From NCBI GenBank assembly GCA_963682175.1, contig OY821791.1, forward strand, positions 18,504,542-18,568,541: a DNA stretch of 64,000 nucleotides, written 5' to 3'. Under the pieces are notes generated by a model. It did not search any database. It saw only the letters and a list, made by a program, of their open reading frames with translations, and was not told the DNA's origin. Positions 22,889 to 31,405 of this stretch are shown here, piece by piece (within the stretch, counting starts at the first letter, position 1; each line of letters opens with the position of its first letter). Position numbers and translations under genes: made by a program. The DNA comes from Triglochin maritima. Taxonomy: Eukaryota; Streptophyta; Magnoliopsida; Alismatales; Juncaginaceae.

Positions 22889-23867
22889 AAACTAAAAATA
22901 TGTAAGCCCAAATGTTAACAACGTTTAATTGAAGTTGAATAGGACATATCACATAAAGTTTTGAAACTTTGAGGCATCAATCTACAGGCATCATTATGAA
23001 TATAATATCGGTGTATCCCCTGCCATATAATATCTATATACATGCAACTACATTCACAACAAATGATTCTAGAAGTTATGCAAAATATTCAAGATTTGGG
23101 AGAATTGACTAATATAATTACGCAAACTACAAATAAACATTTACCACGGTAACTACTCAAATGTTCACCAAATACATTACATATCCATGATTTTTTTAAT
23201 AAAGAAGAGCAGCACCATAACTCCTGACTGAAGAAGCAACCACTTCCTAAACTTGGCAAGAAACTAAACAAACATAACAAAACCAATTCGAGCATCCACA
23301 ACACAAACGCACAACTCCCAAACCTGAATCCATCATTTTCTCTTCCGAACACCCCAATCCATCAAAATCCCCACTAAACCCTTCCACATCAGTAAAATCA
23401 CTACATCCGTCACCTTTCTCAAGTTTTTACCCCTTGCAAACCCGTAGATAGGACCAACAAATCCACAACCTTAATCATTTGAACAAGTAATCCACAATCT
23501 TAATCCATGACAAAATATTCTTACAGTTTGTTAAACATGCAACTACGATCTAAGAAAATGTTTGTACAAGTTAGGCTAACTTTTCCGGATTGGGAGTGTA
23601 AGTGGAACTGGGTTACCTCTACCTCGGGGTGGTCAACAGAGGGAGAAAGGTTGTGTTGGTTCCACGACGGCGAGAGGAGATCCGGAAGAGTTGGGGTAGT
23701 AATCTTCACTTCTCGGGTGGGTGCGTGAATTGAGAGAGAGGAAAGTCACGGGTGAGTATGTTGTGTGGAGAAAATGGAGGGTGTGAGGTAATTTCCATGA
23801 AAATTAATGGACGAGTGGATAGAAAAATGTAGCAGATTAACTTTACCCGTTGGATTGATATTGGGTC
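22889..23867. other. Upstream flank of the Harbinger transposase, no gene seen
   Basis: One part (22950-23000) repeats sequence inside the transposase near 22660-22690 (TTTTGAAACTTTGAGGCA...CAATCTACA), so a small duplication is present. 23700-23760 (CACTTCTCGGGTGGGTG) resembles 17770-17790 upstream of the Ulp1 gene, which suggests a shared promoter segment. Confidence 0.5.
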
Positions 23868-24165
23868 TACCACGTCGGCTATTATTCATATCTGACATGA
23901 TAGACCCATTGGAACGTCGGATATTCATTCCATCCGACTTGGTATTCCAATCAATTATCACGTCGGATATTCATGACAGCCGATGGGGTAGATCCGAGCC
24001 ATCATTTAAATTGGTTGAGTTTATACATTTCTCTGGTCTGGGTTTGAATCTGAACCAAAACAAAGAAGAATCCAAAATTAATTATCACGTCGGATATGGA
24101 AAACTCGACGTGGTAGATCCATTATCACGTCGGTTTATACATGACATCCGACAGGGTATTGTTTA
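23868..24165. repeat. Internal hairpin array in a bidirectional promoter position
   Basis: Five hairpin units (CTACCACGTCGGCTATTATTC... at 23868; others near 23910, 23957, 24085, 24125) and one spacer module (ATTTAAATTGGTTGAG...GGGTTTGAATCTGAACC). It lies between the 5' ends of the Harbinger transposase (minus) and the tnp2 gene (plus). Confidence 0.8.
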
Positions 24166-24179
24166 ATTTTTAGTCAGAC

Positions 24180-24779
24180 CCCTGTGTAGCCAACCTCTCA
24201 CCTCTTAGTCGTAAACCCCATAACACCTCTCCGAGGACACTGCTAGGTTACTTTTCTTCTCAGGCTCACATCCTTTACGATCTATCTGGTCTCCATCCTC
24301 TTCAGGCTCACATCAACTCGAACAAGGTCCCTCTTTTAGACGATTTTGGTTGTTTTCTCTGGTTTGATTGATTTTGTGGATCTTGTGGCTCACCCCGCAG
24401 ACCTAACCCCATAACACCTATCCGAGCACACCGCAGTCAGACTCCGATATATCTCTCTCTCCGTCCTCTTCAGCTGCACATCAACTCGAACAAGGTCCCT
24501 CTTTTACACAATTTTTGATTTCTCGGTTTGGTTGATTTGTTGATCTTGTCTGCCTATTTTTTGGATCTTTTGGATCTATCGACTTCTCCAATTTTTAATG
24601 GTTTCTTGTGATTTTATGGATATGCTTATCTTGCCTGTATCTTGCCCAAATTTTAAGGGTTTCTTGTGATTTTGTGGATCTGCTTATCTTGCATGGGGAT
24701 TTTGGATTTGGTTAATTTTGTGTGAATATGCAGAGGTTCATTTTATATCATGATATTTTGTGTTGTTGTGTAGATAAAA
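24180..24779 (+). promoter_or_regulatory. 5' leader of tnp2 with internal duplications
   Basis: A ~140-bp segment (24210-24345) recurs at 24395-24510, sharing AACCCCATAACACCT, TCCGAG and CAACTCGAACAAGGTCCCTC. A second duplication gives TTTCTTGTGATTTTNTGGAT at 24602 and 24660. Pyrimidine-rich and without a gene, it is probably the untranslated leader, perhaps with an intron ending before 24780. Confidence 0.6.
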
Positions 24780-27700
24780 ATGAATCGAAATTGGGTTTTT
24801 GCAAGTCAATTGAGTGATGAGTATGAGTACGGAGTTGATAAATTCCCAGAGTTTGCACAAAAGAATGAGCATTTTAGAAACAAGGGAAATGTCTTCTGTC
24901 CGTGTAGAAAGTGTCTTAACATGTTCTTAAGAGATGTAAAAGAAATCAAGGCTCATCTGTTTGAGAAAGCTTTTGATGAAGGTTATACGCGTTGCATATG
25001 GCATGGTGAGATTGAAATACGTAAAGAAAGTGATAGTCCTTCAGAAAAAGATGTTAATGATGACGATCGGTTAGAAGATATGATTCGAGATGTTGCTGAA
25101 AAGTTTGATGATAAACCACAAATACTTAGTAATTTGTTGTAAAACAATGAAAGACCTTTGTATCCGGGTTGCAACATTTTCAGTAGATTGTCTGCAGTGT
25201 GATGGTTATATACCTTGAAAGCCTCGAACGGTTGGAGTAATGTCAGTTTTACTGCCTTACTTAAGTTGTTAAAAGAAATTCTTCCAGAAAACAACGAACT
25301 TCCAGACCGTACATATGAGGCAAAAAAAATCTTGTGTCCAATGGGTATGCAGTATAGGAAAATACATGCATGTCCTAATGATTGCATATTATATAGGGCT
25401 CAATATGGAAATCTGCATTGTTGTCCGATTTGTAACGCGTCACGGTATAAACCAAAGAAAATTGTGAGTGGTGATGTACCAGTAAAAGGGCCGCCTGCGA
25501 AGGTGTTGTGGTATCTTCCAATCATTCCAAGGTTGAAACGTTAATTTGCCTGCCCCGCGGATTCAAAGAATCTTACCTGGCACGCAGATCGTGATAAAGC
25601 GAATGATCAGATGCTTTGACATGCTTCTGATTCTCTGCAGTGGAAGAAGATCGATTTAGAATTTCCGGTGTTCGGTCAAGAATCCAGAAATCTAAGACTT
25701 GGTTTGTGTAATGATGGAATGAATCCTTACCGGAGTTTGAGTAGCCTTCATAGTTCGTGGCATGTTCTAGTAGTGATGTGTAATCTACCTCCATGGTTAA
25801 GCATGAAAGATAGATACATTATGTTGTCTTTAATGATTTCTGGTCCAAAACAACCAGGCAATGACATAGATGTGTATTTGGCTCCCCTAATTGATGACTT
25901 GAAGAAATTGTGGAATGATGGTGAGCAAGTGTGGGATGCTTACCATCAACAGTCATTTACAATGCGTGCGATGATATTTTGCACAATTAATGACTTCCCT
26001 GCATATGGAAATCTGTCTGGCTATTATGTGAAAGGGCACAAAGCGTGTCCTATCTGTGAAAAAAACACATGTTCTTTGCATCTTGTGCATGACAGTAAGA
26101 CACTTTATCTTGGTCATCACAAATTTCTTCCTATGAATCATCCATATCGTAAAATGAAAATGGCATTTAACAGGAAGACGGAATTCAAAGAACCTCCTAC
26201 AGAAATCAGTGCAAGACAAGTTCTTGAGCGGGTGAAGAACATTGAATGCAAATACGGCAAGCCTTACAAATGCGGAAATGATAAGAGTAGCTGGAAAAAA
26301 ATCCATTTTTTAACCTTCCTTATTGGGAGACTTTGGAAGTCAGACATTGTATTGATGTGATGCATGTCGAAAACAATGTTTGTGACAATTTGTTAGGAAC
26401 TCTACTGAACATACCGGGTAAGATTAAAGATGGATATACTGCCAGATTTGATTTAGTTGAACTTGGTATTCGAGCAAAATTGGCTCCAGAGAGTAAAGGT
26501 ACTCGCAAGTATTTACCATCAGCCTGTTACACTCTGTCTAGAAAGGAGAAACTAGCTTTGTGTCAGTGTCTACATGGTGTTAAAGTGCCACAAGGGTATT
26601 CGTCAAATATTAGCAGTCTTGTTTCAATGAAAGATTTGAAACTAATTGGTTTGAAGTCTCATGATTGTCATGTGTTGATGGAACAGTTGTTACCGGTTTC
26701 CATTAGATCAATATTGCCGAAACACGTTAGACATGCTAATATCAAATTTTGTTTGTTCTTTAACAAGATTTACAGCAAATTAATTGATCCAAAGTTTTTG
26801 GATAAGTTGCAGAATGAAGTAGTTGTTACGATATGTCAATTGGAGATGTACTTTGCGTCGTCTTTTTTTGACATTATGGTTCATTTGACGATTCATCTGG
26901 TTAGAGAAGTTAAGCTAATTGGTCCAGTATTTTTGAGGTGGATGTATCATTTTGAACGTTACATGGGTGAGTTGAAAGATTACTGTAAGAATCGATGAAG
27001 GCCAGATGCGAGCATCGTTGAAGGTTACATATCTCAAGAGGTACTTGAGTTTTCTAATGAGTAATTGGCTCATACTAAGAGTGTGGGACATCCTAAGAAC
27101 AGACACGAAAATAGGATTGAAGGTAAAGGTACGCGTGGCCCGAAGATGATAAATCCAAAAGGTGAGGATCTCTTAAAAGCGTATTTCAATGTGTTGTGGA
27201 ATTCTGATGAAGTCCAATCTTATTTGGATGAGCACATGACCATAGTGAGGGAAAAACATCCTTCTTGGACTGATCAACAAGTAATTAATGCTCATAATAA
27301 GGCTTTCGTTGATTGGTTCAGGGATATTGTGTACAACCGTAATGTTTCTGAAAATTTGAAGTGGTTGGCATAGAGGCCAAATCCTATAGTAACATCTTAT
27401 AATTACTATGATATCAATGGTTTTTCTTTCTATACCAAAATGGAGGACGAGAAAAGCACAATGCAGAATAGTGGGGTCACTTTGGTAGCTGAATCGTTAC
27501 ACGTCTGTAGTTCGAAAGATTGAAATCCAATATATGCGAATATGTCTTATTATGGTCAGATTGAAGAAACATGGGAGTTGAATTTTACTAAATTCAATGT
27601 TGCGGTATTTAAATGAAAGTGGGTGGACAACAAGAATGGTCTTCAAGTGGATGATTTAGGGTTTACTTTGGTAAACCTTAAAAAAGAAGGTTTTAAGGAA

Positions 27701-27931
27701 GATCCTTTCATTCTGGCATCTCAAGCAAAACAGATATTTTATGTAAAAGATCTGTGTGCTAATGAATGGTCGGTAGTTATAGAAGCAAAACGACAAATTG
27801 TGGCTGAAGAAGATGTTAATGAAATTGGACAAATTCCCCCATTTGCACAAGTACCTGAACTTAAATCGCTCGATGACGACAGAACTGTTGACAACTTAAT
27901 TATTAGAGATGATCATCATGAAGGAATATAG
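24780..27931 (+). pseudogene. CACTA transposase (tnp2/TNPD type)
   Basis: Main CACTA transposase. Residues 1-80 form the Transposase-associated domain (NRNWVFASQLSDEYEYGV, then CPCRKCLN and IKAHLFEKAFDEGYTRCIWHGE). The tnp2 core follows: CPMGMQYRKIHACPNDCILY, CCPICNASRY, LGLCNDGMNPY, LVVMCNLPPWLSMKDRYIML, DVYLAPLIDDLKKLW, NDFPAYGNLSGY and KACPICEKNT. The DUF4218-type region (26333-26996) has DVMHVENNVCDNLLGTLLNI and MYHFERYMGELKDYCKNR; the DUF4216-like end (27410-27800) has ETWELNFTKFNVAVFK. Nonsense codons at 25141, 25200, 25543, 25616, 26996, 27061, 27371 and more, plus a +1 shift at a T run near 26307, inactivate it. Several stops stand where the family has Arg or Gln, as expected from C-to-T decay. 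Confidence 0.9.
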
Positions 27932-28207
27932 ATCGAGGATCCTATGAGCAAAAAATGAAAACGTCAAAACTAAAGTTTCATTGTATGTTGTAGTATTAAC
28001 TAGATGCATTTGTATATGTTGAATTGAATGTTGTCCATTTGATAGATATGATTGTTGTTATTGGTGGACTGAATATGTTGTGAGAATTACATACTTGTTT
28101 GGTAGATATGAATGTTGTGAATTGCTTGATTGAATATGATATGTAGGGTTTGAGTCTGAAATAAAGGTATGAAACAAATAAATAATAATAATAAAAAGAG
28201 AAATGTC
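27932..28207 (+). other. 3' flank of tnp2
   Basis: TTG/GAATAT-rich DNA with loose ~60-bp repetition (TGGTAGATATGAATGTTGTG at 28100; TTGATAGATATGATTGTTGT at 28038). No coding signal. A spacer-like GGGTTTGAGTCTGAAATAAA lies just before the right-end array. Confidence 0.5.
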
Positions 28208-28919
28208 CTACAACGTCGGTCTGATAACATAACCGACGTTGTAGACAGTCTAGCACGTCGGTTGTAAATACCATCGACGTTGTAGGATATTTCTTTTAAT
28301 TTTTAATTTTTTAACGTACCACGTCGGTCGTCAAGAGAATCGACGTTGTAGGGGATTTCTGTTTTTATTATTAAAGATCAGACCACGTCGGTTGTATAAA
28401 ACACCGACGCGATAGGGGCCATATTACGACATCGGCTTTTTATTAAAGTAGACGTTATAGTGGGTGTCTCGCACGTCGGTTCAAAATACCATCGACGTTG
28501 TAGGATATTTCTTTTAATTTTTGTAATTTTTTAAAAGAGAACCTACCATGTCGTTCGTCAATACAATCGACGTTGTAGGGTATTTCTGTTTTTTTATTAA
28601 AGATCCGACCACGTCGGTTGTACAACCGACGTGAAAGGACACCCCTTTTACCCGAGTACCACGTTGGTCATGCATGGTGGTCAACCCGACGTTTTACCGC
28701 CTTAATGTCCGACGTGGTAACCTTTTTTGCAGCATTGCTACCATGTTGGTTTTCTATGCAAACGACGTGGTAGACCACCACTACCACGTCGGATGTTAGA
28801 CCAACGTGAAAGAGTACTCTTGTGTAATGTCTCTCACCTATCATGTCCGTCAACTAAGCCGGTCAACCCGACGTTGTACCCCCTTAATATCCGACGTTAT
28901 ACCCTTTTTTCCAGTAGTG
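28208..28919. repeat. Right subterminal hairpin array
   Basis: About ten units, many in a variant form (ACAACGTCGGT ... ACCGACGTTGTAG) not seen at the left end, with separators such as GGATATTTCTTTTAATTTTT repeated at 28285 and 28503. It ends in the right terminus (complement CACTACTGGAAAA). Confidence 0.85.
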
Positions 28920-28922
28920 ACT
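28920..28922. repeat. CACTA target-site duplication, right copy (act)
   Basis: Matches 9986-9988. Confidence 0.9.
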
Positions 28923-29151
28923 CCTCAAAGAAATGAACATTCCATGTCAAAAACCAATGCAATTGTTATGTGATAATCATGCAACTCACCATATCGCATC
29001 CAAACCCGTTTTTCACGAACGAACCAAACACATTGAAGTAGATTGTCATTTCATCAGAGAAAAAATTCAAGCTAAAGAGATTGAAGTTCCTTATGTCCAA
29101 AGCAGAGACCAACTCATGGACATCTTCACCAAATCATTGGACCAAAAATAA
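28923..29151 (+). pseudogene. Copia 1 RNase H, C-terminal part
   Basis: Continues the RNase H domain broken at 9988: MNIPCQKPMQLLCDNHATHH, then FHERTKHIEVDCHFIREKI and DQLMDIFTKSL, ending at a TAA. These are the usual last blocks of copia Pol. The part after the CACTA element is in phase with the part before it once the insertion and one act are removed, which shows both pieces came from one element. Confidence 0.92.
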
Positions 29152-29214
29152 TTCCATAGCATTCTCCACAAGTTGGGATCCTTCAACCTCTTCTGGACCC
29201 AATTTGAGTGAGAG

Positions 29215-29260
29215 TGTTGAAATATTAACATATTGGCTTAGACCTAAAAGAATAAATGTC
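29215..29260 (+). repeat. Start of the copia 1 3' LTR, truncated
   Basis: TGTTGAAATATTAACA follows a purine-rich tract (AATTTGAGTGAGAG, 29201-29214), the expected polypurine tract and LTR start. It is cut at 29260 by the Sirevirus LTR. Confidence 0.6.
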
Positions 29261-29645
29261 TGTTGAATTCCGATCGAACCAGATGACCTTCCGGTCGACC
29301 GGTTTGACCCAGATATCATGTTCTAAGGGAATTTTTATGTTTCGTCGATGTCCTATTGAAGTCAATTTGATATGGACTTAATTGTGAGAGTTCTATAGGT
29401 TCCCTGAGGGTCATGCAATGCAATTCATCAAAGATTTCAAGTGCCAAGTTACATTATAGCCTAAGAACAAGAAATGTAAACCTATCTACTCTTCATTCTT
29501 GATTTTTTGTCTTGATCCACACTGGTTTCCTTAATTCTTAGAAATATAATATATGCATGTGATGATATTAATGGATTACATGTGTTTATTGATATGTTAG
29601 TTAATCATCAAAATGAATTAGTGATTATTAGCCAAAAAACCAACA
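29261..29645 (-). repeat. Probable 3' LTR of the Sirevirus-like element
   Basis: On the minus strand it begins TGTTGGTTTTTTGGC, directly after the purine tract, and ends GGAATTCAACA; TG...CA ends at 385 bp. It interrupts the copia 1 LTR. It holds a CGGTCGACCGG motif near its 3' end. The outer end is set by the TG/CA rule alone, as no second LTR is available for comparison. Confidence 0.6.
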
Positions 29646-29760
29646 ATCTCCCTTTTTTGATGATGATAACCTATCAATCTAAATACATGTTATTATCAAG
29701 TTTTATTATCTCTAAGCTCCCCCTATCTATGATGCATGTATTTATATCTCCCCCTTTGGC
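29646..29760 (-). promoter_or_regulatory. Multiple polypurine tracts
   Basis: On the minus strand: CCAAAGGGGGAGA (29747-29760), ATAGGGGGAGCTTAGAG (~29713-29727) and AAAAAAAGGGAGAT (29646-29659), the last directly at the LTR edge. They would prime plus-strand DNA synthesis; repeated tracts are typical of Sireviruses. Confidence 0.65.
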
Positions 29761-30114
29761 ATGATCAAAAATAAAATACTCAGGAATATAGGTTGGAACT
29801 ATGAAAGCATTTCAAGAGATGATACAACGAAAAGGCAAATATAATATGCCAAAAAGAAACAATAGTAATGAAGCATGTCAAAGTAATCTCTGAAAACACT
29901 TAGTCATTCAAACATCCAAATATCCAAAGTAAACAACCAAGAGATAACATCAAAGGTTCAAAACACCAATAGACAGTCAAACCAAATCAATCAACCAAAG
30001 TTTGAAAGAAAATGCAACAAAAAGGTTCAAAAACAACTACATAACTGAAAAACAACACACATGATCCACCACAAAAGACTCAACCGAGATGTTGATCATG
30101 AAGGAAGGAAGAGA
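29761..30114 (-). other. Sirevirus 3' non-coding region
   Basis: A-rich on the plus strand, no gene seen. It continues across the solo LTR into 35804, where the env-like frame lies. Confidence 0.5.
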
Positions 30115-30932
30115 TGGAGTGATTGACATCATTTCATGCTTATATTTGTATCTTATATCCATTATCTTTCACCTAAACAATGCTACGTGACGAGTTTTAT
30201 GTTTGAATTTCAGAAATAAATAGGTTTGAAGAGAAGAGGCATAAAAGGACCTAAAAGCATGAAAAAGGACTGAGTTGAGAGACTCAAGGACTAAGATGCA
30301 AGATCGAAGGACCTGAACGTAAGATCAAAGGACCAATGAGCAAACAAGAATACTTCACACCATCATGGGGAGTATTTTGGCAATTCTATTCGGGTCGGAG
30401 CTCCAACACGCGAAGTAGATGCATCAAAGACAAACAAAGCCTTCCAGAAAAGCCCACAAGAAAATCCAGACCGATCAAAATACTATAGACTGCTAATTAG
30501 CGGTCCAAGACCGCTAAGTGGCGGTCACTGTTGGCCCAAATCCGCTAAGATTTCTCTGGGTTACGTATTAGTGTGTATTTAGTCCATTTCTGGTATTTTT
30601 TTAGTCCCACATCGGGGGATTGTCCCAGTTTGCCTTTTTCTATGGCTATAAATAGAAATCTTCACCTTCCATTGTAATCACTTCACATTTTTAGTGGCTA
30701 TTCTTCCTACTAGAAGTCAGGCCTTGAAGCACACACTAAAGTAGGAGGATGCTACTTGAATTGTGAGTCATTTTAATAAAAGTTTCTTTATTATGTTGTT
30801 TGTTTCAATGTTTCTTGTTTTACTTTGTTTAATTTCATTTCATTAGTTTTAGTAGCTTAGTTAATATGCTTTCCTTGCTTAGTTTAATAATTAGTTTAAT
30901 GTGTAGTGAGTAGTTCCATCCCCTTGTAACGT

Positions 30933-31395
30933 GTGGAAGTGGAATATGAGCAAAGCTTAGTGGAGGAAGTAGGGGTTGGTGCACCAAATAATAGTGATTC
31001 ACATTGGGAGCTTGAGGGTATGCATGGGCAGCAAAGGAGTGGTGTCTTGCAGCTCGAGGAGGGGGAGATACGGAGTCAAGGGTTGCACAAGGGAGAGCAT
31101 GCACAAGAGGGTGAAGGAAACTCACGTAAGGCGATGGTGCATGGGCTGCATGGGGATGTTTTGTGAATGCAAGAAGAGGCACACTCACCAAATCAGTTCC
31201 ACCTACTTGCTGAGATGGAAGGGGAGGGCGAGAGAGATTTGCTAACCAGTAAGGGTAGTCAAGAAAGCACGAGGGGACCCTCACAGATCAACCTCGAGGA
31301 AGCTACACCGCCTTATTCATTCAGCCACGTGCAAGTGGTGGACGTGGCAAAGAAAAGGAAAAGTAATCGAGGGAACAAGGGAGTTTGCTCCCCAA
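30933..31395 (+). pseudogene. LINE ORF1 remnant, C-terminal
   Basis: Acidic and Gln/Gly-rich open stretches (LEEGEIRSQGLHKGEHAQEG; VVDVAKKRKSNRGN) just before ORF2. The position and a basic KKRKSNRG end fit the tail of a plant L1 ORF1, but no RRM or zinc knuckle remains, so the call rests on place alone. Confidence 0.35.
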
Positions 31396-31405
31396 CCTCA
31401 CATCC

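Larger units (their letters stand above)
9989..28919. mobile_element. CACTA (En/Spm) composite transposon, 18.9 kb
   Basis: The left end reads CACTGCTGGAAAG and the complement of the right end CACTACTGGAAAA, a 13-bp imperfect terminal inverted repeat of the CACTA type, flanked by act on both sides. Subterminal arrays of CCACGTCGG hairpins lie inside each end, as in this superfamily. The interior holds a tnp2 transposase (24780-27931), a Transposase_24/Ulp1 gene (14264-17265), PIF/Harbinger-type genes (20350-22888), two GRF zinc-finger genes and a long inverted repeat. All transposase frames are damaged, so it could move only with outside help. The left terminus occurs two more times inside, so it probably grew by nesting of related elements. 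Confidence 0.92.
6045..29260 (+). mobile_element. Ty1/copia retrotransposon 1, interrupted by CACTA
   Basis: Order on the plus strand is gag, zinc knuckle, protease, GAG-pre-integrase, integrase, reverse transcriptase and RNase H, then a polypurine tract and the start of a 3' LTR (29215). The protease-integrase-RT order is diagnostic of Ty1/copia. The 5' LTR is absent, cut off at about 6045 by the Athila-like element. The RNase H is split at 9988 and resumes at 28923, on the far side of the CACTA composite. Many stops and frameshifts make it inactive. Confidence 0.9.

Noticed and set aside
23089..23352. Hydrophobic 87-codon minus-strand frame as a membrane protein
   Set aside because: No relation to a known family, upstream of the Harbinger gene in probable promoter DNA, and base composition alone can explain it.
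10009..28905. CRISPR-like look of regularly spaced palindromic repeats
   Set aside because: Spacing and sequence vary, the spacers are repeated too, and the arrays lie in a eukaryotic CACTA element with terminal repeats and duplication.
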